Of a DNA stretch of 6,109 nt, positions 1 to 5,248 are shown piece by piece. Origin of the DNA: B25-G16 sp964549945 (lineage in GTDB: Bacteria; Desulfobacterota; DSM-4660; Desulfatiglandales; B25-G16); the NCBI GenBank assembly GCA_964549945.1, contig CAZJXD010000166.1:1-6109 (forward strand), read 5' to 3'. A program made the position numbers and the translations under genes. The notes beneath the pieces were generated by a model. It worked only from the letters and a program-made list of their open reading frames with translations, was not told the origin of the DNA and searched no databases. Position 1 is the first letter of the stretch. Every line of letters begins with the position of its first letter.

Positions 1-4
1 GGAT

Positions 5-38
5 TTTTCCCTGGCCGGGAGACGACGGCCAGGGAAAA
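5..38. repeat. Perfect 13-bp inverted repeat (hairpin)
   Basis: TTTTCCCTGGCCG at 5-17 pairs without mismatch with CGGCCAGGGAAAA at 26-38, leaving an 8-base loop. The run of T is on the 5' side and the run of A on the 3' side on both strands. The usual U-tract after the stem of an intrinsic terminator is therefore missing in either direction. It may still be a transcript-end or processing structure. Confidence 0.8.
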
Positions 39-125
39 GGACCTCTGCATTCGGCAGAATGTTTTTCAAAGACCGGGAGGCGGTGCGCTGTCTTTCAACA
101 CACAAGCTCCCGGAGGGCTGGGATC

Positions 126-159
126 TTTTGCCCGATCGGTATCTCCCGATGGGGCAAAA
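126..159. repeat. Long inverted repeat (8 bp + mismatch + 5 bp hairpin)
   Basis: TTTTGCCC (126-133) pairs with GGGCAAAA (152-159). After one G-G mismatch, ATCGG (135-139) pairs with CCGAT (146-150) around a 6-base loop. It shares the T-run/C-rich/G-rich/A-run layout of the hairpin at 5-38 and, like it, lacks a U-tract after the stem on either strand (the + strand continues with A). The two may be copies of one element type or parts of one structured RNA. Confidence 0.75.
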
Positions 160-285
160 AAAGGACTCCCTCTGGACTCTCCGTGGCTCTGTGGCGCAGG
201 AAAAGCGAAACGCATCGCTCTTCTGCCAACCTCGTGCTTTTATTATCCGGAGCTAATTATATAAACATATTTTATTGTCCAAGAG

Positions 286-1479
286 TTATGAGAGCCACTC
301 CTTCTCAAGGGCCGAGAGCCTCCCCTCCTTTATCGATTCACGGATCTCACGCGTTAATGACTCCAAGAAATTCAGATTGTGAATAGCCGCCAGGCGCATT
401 GCCAAGGGCTCCTTGGTCATGAACAGATGCCTGAGATAGGCCCTGGAGTAATTGCGACAGGTGTAGCAAGGACACCCATTCTCGATGGGATTGGGATCCT
501 CCCTGAAACGCGCGTTCTGGATATGTATCCGGAATCTCTCAGCCTCCCTCACTAGGAACGTCCCCGTCCTGGCCGCTCTCGTGGGAAAGACGCAATCGAA
601 GAGATCAATCCCCCTCCTGACCACCTCAAAGATGTCATCAACCTCGCCGATGCCGAGGAGATGTCTGGGTTTCTCCCTTGGAAGGAGCGGCGCCGTCCAC
701 TCCAGAACCCGCCACATTTCCTCCTTTGATTTCCCCAGAGACCCACCAATGGCATACCCGTCGAAACCCAAACCAGCCATGAACCCGGCGCTCTGCTGCC
801 GCAAGTCACGATACGACCCTCCCTGCACAATGCCTACGAGCGCCTGTTTCCCTGAACTACTATGCTTGAATTCCTCCAATGAACGCGCGGCCCACCGGTG
901 CGTCCGGTCCATCGCCCCCTTGGTGTAGCGGTAATCGTGGAGAGGAGAGGTGCACTCATCAAGCGCCATGACGATATCGGCACCGAGCTTTCTGCCTATC
1001 TCAAGTACCACCTCGGGAGTGAATCGATGCAGCGAGCCATCGAGATACGAAACGAATTCAACGCCATCCTCGTCAACTCTCACCAGAGGCCTCCCTTTCC
1101 TGGATCGCAAATGAACACTCCGTTCCATCTTCTCCGGAAAGATCGGCGCGATCTTCCCCACACCGTGTTCCTTTGCCACGCCAAGGCTGAAGATCTGGAA
1201 TCCCCCGGAATCGGTCATCAGTGGGCCGTCCCACCCCATGAATCGATGGAGCCCTCCCATCTTCTCGATCAAATCCTCGCCTGGCCGAAGGTGAAGGTGG
1301 TAGGCGTTGGTGATGATAACCTGACTTCTAAGGTCCCGAAGCTCATCCGCGGATACGGACCCTATGATCGCGTGCGTGCCTACGGGGACGAATGATGGCG
1401 TGTGAATTATCCCGCGCGTGGTGACTATCTGACCGAGGCGTGCATCTCCTTGCGTTGCTAAAATATCGAACGTGAACAT
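286..1479 (-). CDS. tgt: tRNA-guanine (queuine-type) transglycosylase
   Basis: This enzyme swaps guanine at position 34 of tRNAs for Asp, Asn, His and Tyr for a 7-deazaguanine base (preQ1 in most bacteria, queuine in eukaryotes and some salvaging bacteria). Visible in the 397-residue product: TDSGGFQIF with the catalytic base Asp90, ALDECT (Asp174), FDCVFPTR with nucleophile Asp295, and zinc ligands Cys336, Cys338, Cys341 and His367 in the family spacing. The specificity loop at 245-252 reads GGSLGKSK, not the GGLAVGE of preQ1 enzymes. About 30 extra residues lie between FSLG (100) and DGVEF (138-142). The start is the ATG at 1479: homology begins at MFTFDILAT, and this ATG overlaps the stop of the upstream qng1 gene as TGATG, implying translational coupling. 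An in-frame extension to 1548 lies wholly inside qng1 and is unlikely. Family is certain; queuine as substrate is inferred. Confidence 0.97.
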   Translation of the reverse strand: MFTFDILATQGDARLGQIVTTRGIIHTPSFVPVGTHAIIGSVSADELRDLRSQVIITNAYHLHLRPGEDLIEKMGGLHRFMGWDGPLMTDSGGFQIFSLGVAKEHGVGKIAPIFPEKMERSVHLRSRKGRPLVRVDEDGVEFVSYLDGSLHRFTPEVVLEIGRKLGADIVMALDECTSPLHDYRYTKGAMDRTHRWAARSLEEFKHSSSGKQALVGIVQGGSYRDLRQQSAGFMAGLGFDGYAIGGSLGKSKEEMWRVLEWTAPLLPREKPRHLLGIGEVDDIFEVVRRGIDLFDCVFPTRAARTGTFLVREAERFRIHIQNARFREDPNPIENGCPCYTCRNYSRAYLRHLFMTKEPLAMRLAAIHNLNFLESLTREIRESIKEGRLSALEKEWLS

Positions 1480-2441
1480 CAGTAGAAGATCGTTACGGTA
1501 CGATGGTGGTGCCTTGAGGTGAACTCCTCTTGTTGCCCGAGATTCCACAGGATCCAGTCGACCTCGAAGGCCCTCAATGACCTCCCCAGGAGCGTCAGCT
1601 CCCCACGAATCATATCAACCGCAGAGATGGTATTCGCCCTGATCTCGATCTCCTCAGGGCTTCCAGCCACAAGCGGTACCATTCGATCAACCCTTTGCGC
1701 GAGGTCATCGTCGTAGTTCAGGATTTCCAGGTGACGGAGCACCTGGGGAAGCTTGTAGTCGGCAAAGGCGGTGAGCCGATCGATATCCTCAAATTGACCC
1801 CACCTCGTTCCCTCAAATGTCCCGTAGAGATCGGCACAAAATATCTGTGCCCTCTTGTAGAAATATACCCTCCGACCTAGGTATTCCGCTACGTCCCGGA
1901 AAGATGATAGTGTTTCAACGAGCAATCCCACCAGTTTCTCTGCCGAGCCTCCCGCAGCCTCCACTAATCCAGAGGCTTCCCCGTGGTACCCCTCCAAAAG
2001 GACGTGCCCGAGTTCGTTGAGGATCTTCACGCGTTCCTCCATCAGCTGCAATTCCCCTCGCCCGCCCAGAATCTCTCGTAACGTTTCTAACGAGAGTCCC
2101 GCCAAATACTCTGCCCTTGTGAGGGGAATCCCCGACTCAATTGCCCGGGTGAGTGAGGCTGCCAGCGCAAAGTAGCCCGAAAGCCTCCTCGATCCGAATG
2201 TGATCTCCCACCTGTTCCCCTCTGTCGCGGGCCAGAAGCAAAAATTGAGGCCGTCCAAGACGAGAAGATAGGAGACCGTCTCCTGACCGCCCTCCCAGAA
2301 GTGGCAGGTTCTGTTCCAAGGAGGCACCTCGCTTCCGCCCTCATACAGCCTTCTCGAGAAATCGACTACGGCCTCCTTGTTGATACGCACAGAGGTGCTC
2401 ACCCCTGATACATGATGTGCTGTATCCAGGACTTCACGCAT
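1479..2441 (-). CDS. qng1: Queuosine 5'-phosphate N-glycosylase/hydrolase (Qng1, DUF2419 queuosine salvage family)
   Basis: Qng1 splits queuosine 5'-monophosphate into the base queuine and ribose 5-phosphate, letting a cell recycle queuine from degraded tRNA. It is best known in eukaryotes (human C9orf64) and occurs in scattered bacteria such as Sphaerobacter. The 320-residue product carries the family's hallmark blocks: DGLNFCFW (63-70), the SGYFALAASLTRAI stretch (88-101) followed by GIPLT, FRDV (181-184), FYKRAQIFCADLYG (194-207), FADYKLPQVL (226-235), EIEIRA (264-269), a VDWILW block (294-299) and an aromatic C-terminus after a His-Arg. It aligns with the recalled human protein over nearly its whole length, so it looks intact. 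It should be cytosolic: no signal peptide or membrane segment is seen. The start ATG at 2441 fits the family's N-terminus, though only a weak AAGAAG lies just before it. Its stop overlaps the tgt start by one base. Confidence 0.93.
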   Translation of the reverse strand: MREVLDTAHHVSGVSTSVRINKEAVVDFSRRLYEGGSEVPPWNRTCHFWEGGQETVSYLLVLDGLNFCFWPATEGNRWEITFGSRRLSGYFALAASLTRAIESGIPLTRAEYLAGLSLETLREILGGRGELQLMEERVKILNELGHVLLEGYHGEASGLVEAAGGSAEKLVGLLVETLSSFRDVAEYLGRRVYFYKRAQIFCADLYGTFEGTRWGQFEDIDRLTAFADYKLPQVLRHLEILNYDDDLAQRVDRMVPLVAGSPEEIEIRANTISAVDMIRGELTLLGRSLRAFEVDWILWNLGQQEEFTSRHHHRTVTIFY

Positions 2442-2537
2442 GCTTCTTATATGATGATCGCATGAGATGGTTGTTTTTCTTAGGGCGCACGGTTGCCGAG
2501 GTACAAGGCTAATTTTTCGATGCCGAGGCCCCTTTGC
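2442..2537. other. Short spacer between transaldolase and qng1
   Basis: Ninety-six bases separate the two minus-strand genes. I see no hairpin followed by a T-run and no convincing promoter ahead of qng1 on the minus strand, which favours read-through from the transaldolase promoter. The only repeat noticed is TGCCGAGG, present twice (2494-2501 and 2521-2528). Confidence 0.4.
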
Positions 2538-3359
2538 TCATTTTGTGAGCTCAACGTATTCCGTTATTACGTCTTCCATGAATTTCTCCATGCCCTCCCT
2601 GGTCTTATAGTGGCTCACAAGATCTTTAATTACGTAGAGCGGTAAGGTGGCGATATCGGCACCTGCGAGAGCAGCCTCTCTCACCTGGCGAGCATTTCTT
2701 AGGCTCGCCGCTAAGACCTCCGCTGTCACCTCATATCTCTGAAAGACCTCCACAATCTGCTCGACCAAATCAATGCCCGAAACAATCCCGTTATCCTCAA
2801 GGACCTGCTCGTCCCTCCATATACCCTGAGCCGGGAAATAATCCGGTTTATTAAATTGAATACCGTTTTGTGACCTTATGTAGTCATCGATCCTGCCCGC
2901 AAAAGGGCTCACAAAGGCTGCACCCGCCTTGGCGGCCAACAACGCCTGCTCCGGGGTGAATATGAGGGTACAGTTGACTGGGATATTCTCACCTGAGAGC
3001 TCCTTTATCGCCTTCAGCCCGTCGAACTCATCCGCCTCCGCTCCCTCGAAGGCCGGGTTAATCGGTATCTTGATATACACGTTATTGGCAACCGGATTGA
3101 ATCTCTCATATATCCTCTTTGCCTGCTCCACCATCTTTTCATGGGTGTACTCCGTTACCTCCAGGGATACGGGCGTGCCCTCTGCTACAATCAAGATCCT
3201 CTCTATGTACTGGGCTAAGTCTATCTCCTCGCCCCTTGCCTTAAGCTCATCTACGGCTCCCTTTAAAAGAGAGGGGTTTGTGGTTACGCCGTCCAGAAAT
3301 CCGCTGCTAAAGGCCTCTTCTATCTCAGATAACTTGGCTGAATCTATGAATATCTTCAT
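2538..3359 (-). CDS. tal: Transaldolase, TalC/FSA-like (class I aldolase fold)
   Basis: Transaldolase moves a dihydroxyacetone unit between sugar phosphates in the non-oxidative pentose phosphate pathway, in the cytosol, through a lysine Schiff base. In the 273-residue product I see FIDSAK with Asp6, GVTTNPSL (24-31), SLEVTE with Glu67, VYIKIP with Schiff-base Lys97, NCTLIF (129-134), SPFAGRIDD (151-159) and AALAGADIATLP (229-240). Phe153 stands where E. coli fructose-6-phosphate aldolase has Tyr131, which favours transaldolase over FSA activity. The usual length is about 215-220 residues. The extra length lies around residues 33-60, near 100-112, and at 161-191 just after the GRIDD motif. 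The start is the ATG at 3359: AGGAGG sits at 3367-3372 with a 7-base spacer, and homology begins there. An in-frame ATG at 3452 would run through the promoter and is rejected. It is probably the first gene of a run with qng1 and tgt. Confidence 0.9.
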   Translation of the reverse strand: MKIFIDSAKLSEIEEAFSSGFLDGVTTNPSLLKGAVDELKARGEEIDLAQYIERILIVAEGTPVSLEVTEYTHEKMVEQAKRIYERFNPVANNVYIKIPINPAFEGAEADEFDGLKAIKELSGENIPVNCTLIFTPEQALLAAKAGAAFVSPFAGRIDDYIRSQNGIQFNKPDYFPAQGIWRDEQVLEDNGIVSGIDLVEQIVEVFQRYEVTAEVLAASLRNARQVREAALAGADIATLPLYVIKDLVSHYKTREGMEKFMEDVITEYVELTK

Positions 3360-3366
3360 GCCCCTA

Positions 3367-3372
3367 CCTCCT
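3367..3372 (-). promoter_or_regulatory. Shine-Dalgarno sequence of the transaldolase gene
   Basis: The minus strand reads AGGAGG, then seven bases (TAGGGGC), then ATG at 3359. This perfect ribosome binding site decides the start against the longer in-frame ATG at 3452. Confidence 0.88.
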
Positions 3373-3398
3373 TCCTCATGTCCAGAGTATAATTTTTT

Positions 3399-3427
3399 AT
3401 TATATGTAAACATTGCTCGTGCATCAA
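3399..3427 (-). promoter_or_regulatory. Sigma-70-type promoter for the transaldolase (and probably qng1-tgt)
   Basis: On the minus strand, TTGATG (3422-3427) is followed by a 17-bp spacer and a consensus TATAAT (3399-3404). Transcription would start near 3392, giving a leader of about 30 bases that includes the AGGAGG site. The area is AT-rich. A start site here makes the longer ATG at 3452 impossible for this transcript. Confidence 0.75.
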
Positions 3428-3596
3428 TGCCCCATTTCCTCTCCGTCTCCACACGCTATTAACAATAGATGCTCGAGGATTGCAACAATATTTCACGAAC
3501 TGGAAGCCTGGGAAAGAAGCTTTTCTGTTGACGAATCTTCTCCTTAGTTGGTAGGAGAGAGTGACCTATGGAGTCAAGCCATGGTATCTTTCAACT

Positions 3597-3601
3597 AGGA
3601 G
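3597..3601 (+). promoter_or_regulatory. Shine-Dalgarno sequence of the transglutaminase-like gene
   Basis: AGGAG lies seven bases before the ATG at 3609 and decides that start over the upstream in-frame GTG at 3561, whose own AGGAG (3553-3557) is only three bases away. Confidence 0.6.
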
Positions 3602-3608
3602 CATAGAG

Positions 3609-4286
3609 ATGGGCGCCAATATGGAACTCTACCTGCGAGCCACCCCAACCATTGATGCGGATCACGGAAACATTATGGAGGCTGCGACAAGACTGACAAC
3701 CGGGTGTTCAAGCGATCAGCAGAGGGCGGTGAACCTCTTTTACTTCGTGCGGGATACGATCAGGTATAACATCGACATGATCTCGGTGTTCATCGAGGAC
3801 TTCAGGGCATCCAAGGTTCTCGAGTGGGGAAAGGGGTACTGTGTTCAGAAAGCGGTGCTCTTCGCTGCCCTTGGAAGGGCCTCGGGCATCCCCAGCCGGT
3901 TGATGTTCGCCAAGATCAGGAACCACAAGGTGCCTTCCCACATCCTTCAGATGATGGGAAGCAACCTGTTTCCCGGGCACGGGTATAACCAGTTCTTTCT
4001 GGGTGGCAGGTGGGTGAGCGCCGCTGCCACGTTCGATAAGGAGCTCTGCGAGAGGAACGGATTGCCTACCGTGGAATTCGATGGAAAAAATGATGCGGTC
4101 TTGCCCGAAAGGGATCTAAGGGGAGAGCCCTACATAGAATATGTGGAGAAGTTTACCCCGAGAGATGACCTCCCCTTTGAGTGGATTGCCCAGAGGATCT
4201 CCAAGGTCGTTGGTCCAGATAAGCGCCCCCGGTTTCACAGGGAACAGGGCGAAAAAACCACCACTGGGAGCGGGGATACCTCATAG
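3609..4286 (+). CDS. Transglutaminase-like (papain-fold) domain protein
   Basis: This is a stand-alone transglutaminase-like domain of about 225 residues, related to COG1305-type proteins that act as cysteine proteases or peptidases/amidases. Its substrate is unknown. Visible: AVNLFYFVRDTIRYN (40-54), the nucleophile region GKGYCVQKAVLFAAL with Cys78, ASGIPSRL (91-98), and GHGYNQFFLGGRWV with His124. At the usual third triad position, 15 residues after the His, there is Ala139; Asp143 in TFD lies four residues later, as in the relatives that end in ATPAFN/D. No signal peptide or membrane segment is seen, so it is probably cytosolic. The ATG at 3609 is preferred because AGGAG (3597-3601) lies 7 bases upstream. 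A GTG at 3561 has AGGAG only 3 bases before it and would add 16 unlikely residues. It is the only plus-strand gene here and its end overlaps the sirtuin gene by 6 bp. Confidence 0.8.
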   Translation: MGANMELYLRATPTIDADHGNIMEAATRLTTGCSSDQQRAVNLFYFVRDTIRYNIDMISVFIEDFRASKVLEWGKGYCVQKAVLFAALGRASGIPSRLMFAKIRNHKVPSHILQMMGSNLFPGHGYNQFFLGGRWVSAAATFDKELCERNGLPTVEFDGKNDAVLPERDLRGEPYIEYVEKFTPRDDLPFEWIAQRISKVVGPDKRPRFHREQGEKTTTGSGDTS

Positions 4287-5027
4287 GGCCTTCAGCTCCC
4301 TCACCGCTGATACAAGCCCCGAAACCATCTCGGTTGCTTTGCCCAGAAGCAAGATATCGGTGATATGATCGGTGAGCACCGTTCTCTCCAGGTTTATCTC
4401 GATTATAGCGGCGCCAGCCTGCTTCGCCTGCCTCGGAAGCACGTTAAAGGGGGAGACCACGGCGGAGGTGCCGATTATCAATAGGGCCTGGCAGCTCGAG
4501 GCGAGCTGGTAGCTCCGCGTCATGGCTACCATGGGTATCGCTTCGCCGAAGAAAACTACATCTGGCTTAAGTATCCTTCCACACTCACAATAAGGTGGGT
4601 ACTCGCCCCTCTTCTGCTCATAGTCATATCTCCTGTTGCACCATAGACAGGTGAGCGAGCGGGAGTTCCCGTGGTACTCAATCACGTCCTTGGAGCCTGC
4701 CTCCTGGTGGAGGTTGTCAACGTTTTGAGTGATCACGCTCTTAAGAAGGCCCATCGCCTCTAACTCGGCCAACCCAATGTGGGCGGTATTGGGCCGAGCC
4801 TTATCAACGGTCTCCTCCATTTCACGCAACATCCGCCACACCTTTTCCGGGTCCCTCTGAAACGAATAGATCGACGCGTACTCGTCCGGATCATACCTGT
4901 CCCAGAGCCCGCCCTTGCTCCTGAAATCCGGAATCCCCGACTCCACGGAGATACCCGCGCCGGTGAGGGCCAGAGTCAGGTTGGAGTCCAAAACCGCCCG
5001 TGCAGCCCTTTCAATTGATTCATCCAT
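4281..5027 (-). CDS. cobB: NAD-dependent protein deacylase, Sir2 family (sirtuin)
   Basis: Sirtuins remove acyl groups from lysines using NAD+, giving nicotinamide and O-acyl-ADP-ribose. Residues are numbered from the TTG at 5033, two codons before the chosen start. The Rossmann NAD motifs are GAGIS (25-29) and GIPDFRS (33-39). TQNVDNLH (102-109) and the catalytic His121 in YHGN follow. Four zinc cysteines are at 129, 132, 149 and 151, then KPDVVFFGE, GTS (188-190) and INLE (213-216). The Tyr/Arg pair of SIRT5-type desuccinylases is absent from the loop after FRS, so a deacetylase-like activity is more likely. The length (248 from ATG 5027) is that of a bare catalytic core with no extensions. 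I prefer the ATG at 5027, but neither start has a good Shine-Dalgarno sequence. A 41-codon ORF overlaps the start and might drive translation by coupling. Upstream in the same direction lies nadC, which supplies NAD. Confidence 0.95.
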   Translation of the reverse strand: MDESIERAARAVLDSNLTLALTGAGISVESGIPDFRSKGGLWDRYDPDEYASIYSFQRDPEKVWRMLREMEETVDKARPNTAHIGLAELEAMGLLKSVITQNVDNLHQEAGSKDVIEYHGNSRSLTCLWCNRRYDYEQKRGEYPPYCECGRILKPDVVFFGEAIPMVAMTRSYQLASSCQALLIIGTSAVVSPFNVLPRQAKQAGAAIIEINLERTVLTDHITDILLLGKATEMVSGLVSAVRELKAL

Positions 5028-5045
5028 CTGCAAGTCTTTGTTGGA

Positions 5046-5135
5046 TTGGTTCTACTGGATAATTTGTTTTACTAGTGCTTACTGGTTTTACTGGTTCAGC
5101 TGGTTGTATGAGTTCTGGTTGTTTTGTTGTTTCAT
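5046..5135. repeat. Left array of degenerate 9-bp tandem repeats, consensus YTGGTTNTA
   Basis: About ten 9-bp units can be laid end to end from 5046. The clearest are TTGGTTCTA (5046), CTGGTTTTA (5082), CTGGTTCAG (5091) and CTGGTTGTA (5100). Intervening units are degenerate but keep the phase: the first G of the TGG core recurs at 5048, 5057, 5066, 5075, 5084, 5093 and 5102. The array begins 18 bp upstream of the sirtuin ATG. Because the period is 9, every reading frame stays open-like and encodes a three-residue repeat. It is the inverted partner of the array at 5167-5247. Confidence 0.8.
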
Positions 5136-5166
5136 ATTGCTCCATCTCCTATATGCTCGGAGGGAA

Positions 5167-5247
5167 ACGAACCAGGCAAACCAATCAAACGAATCAAACC
5201 AGTTCAACCAATAAAGCTAGTTCAACTAGTTGAACCAATTGAACAGT
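5167..5247. repeat. Right array of degenerate 9-bp tandem repeats, consensus TTCAACCAR (inverse of the left array)
   Basis: Nine consecutive 9-bp units run from 5167 to 5247, for example GCAAACCAA (5176), TCAAACCAG (5194), TTCAACCAA (5203) and TTGAACCAA (5230). The C of the core recurs every nine bases from 5172 to 5244 with no slip. The unit is the reverse complement of the left-array unit. With base i paired to base 10284-i the two arrays align in phase; 5045-5058 pairs with 5226-5239 with one mismatch and one G-T, and 5081-5088 pairs with 5196-5203. The array ends one base before the nadC stop codon. Confidence 0.82.
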
Positions 5248-5248
5248 A

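Larger units (their letters stand above)
1..285. other. Non-coding stretch downstream of tgt, rich in hairpins
   Basis: No convincing gene lies in this stretch. The open frames here have no family resemblance and no ribosome binding site. What it holds is several inverted repeats: perfect arms at 5-17/26-38, a small stem at 44-48/54-58, a 6-bp stem at 68-73/90-95, a long stem at 126-139/146-159, and an imperfect one at 196-208/215-226. An AT-rich patch at about 250-275 follows the tgt stop codon and contains TATAAT on the minus strand at 256-261. A TTGGAC lies 15 bp upstream of it at 277-282, a weak promoter-like pair. No tRNA T-loop motif was found. The stretch could be the end of the tgt transcript, a structured leader of a gene to the left, or a small RNA; the sequence does not decide. 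Confidence 0.6.

Noticed and set aside
44..66. Small terminator (TCTGC/GCAGA stem followed by T5) on the plus strand
   Set aside because: The stem is only 5 bp with an AT gap before the T-run, and no plus-strand gene is visible before it.
5..159. Rho-independent terminators at the two long hairpins
   Set aside because: On both strands the stems are followed by A-rich or mixed sequence, not a U-tract; the T-runs are on the 5' side and are part of the stems.
485..1395. Plus-strand open frames of 147 and 165 codons opposite tgt
   Set aside because: They are antisense to tgt, whose motifs are unambiguous, and their products show no recognisable domain.
1480..1548. N-terminal extension of tgt by 23 codons
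   Set aside because: It lies inside qng1 and is not homologous to TGT; the overlapping TGATG start at 1479 fits the family.
2538..3359. Fructose-6-phosphate aldolase (FSA) instead of transaldolase
   Set aside because: The Tyr that marks FSA is Phe153 here, as in TalC transaldolases; an assay would settle it.
3360..3452. N-terminal extension of the transaldolase by 31 codons
   Set aside because: It would be translated through the promoter -10 and the AGGAGG site; homology and the ribosome binding site both place the start at 3359.
2929..3462. Plus-strand 177-codon frame opposite the transaldolase
   Set aside because: It is antisense to a clear transaldolase and to its promoter; Ser/Ala/Pro-rich composition is typical of a shadow frame.
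5046..5247. CRISPR array or coding repeat protein in the nadC-sirtuin spacer
   Set aside because: Units are 9 bp with no spacers, and the arrays are inverted to each other. The plus-strand frames through them (from about 4915 and 5124) run antisense into known genes.
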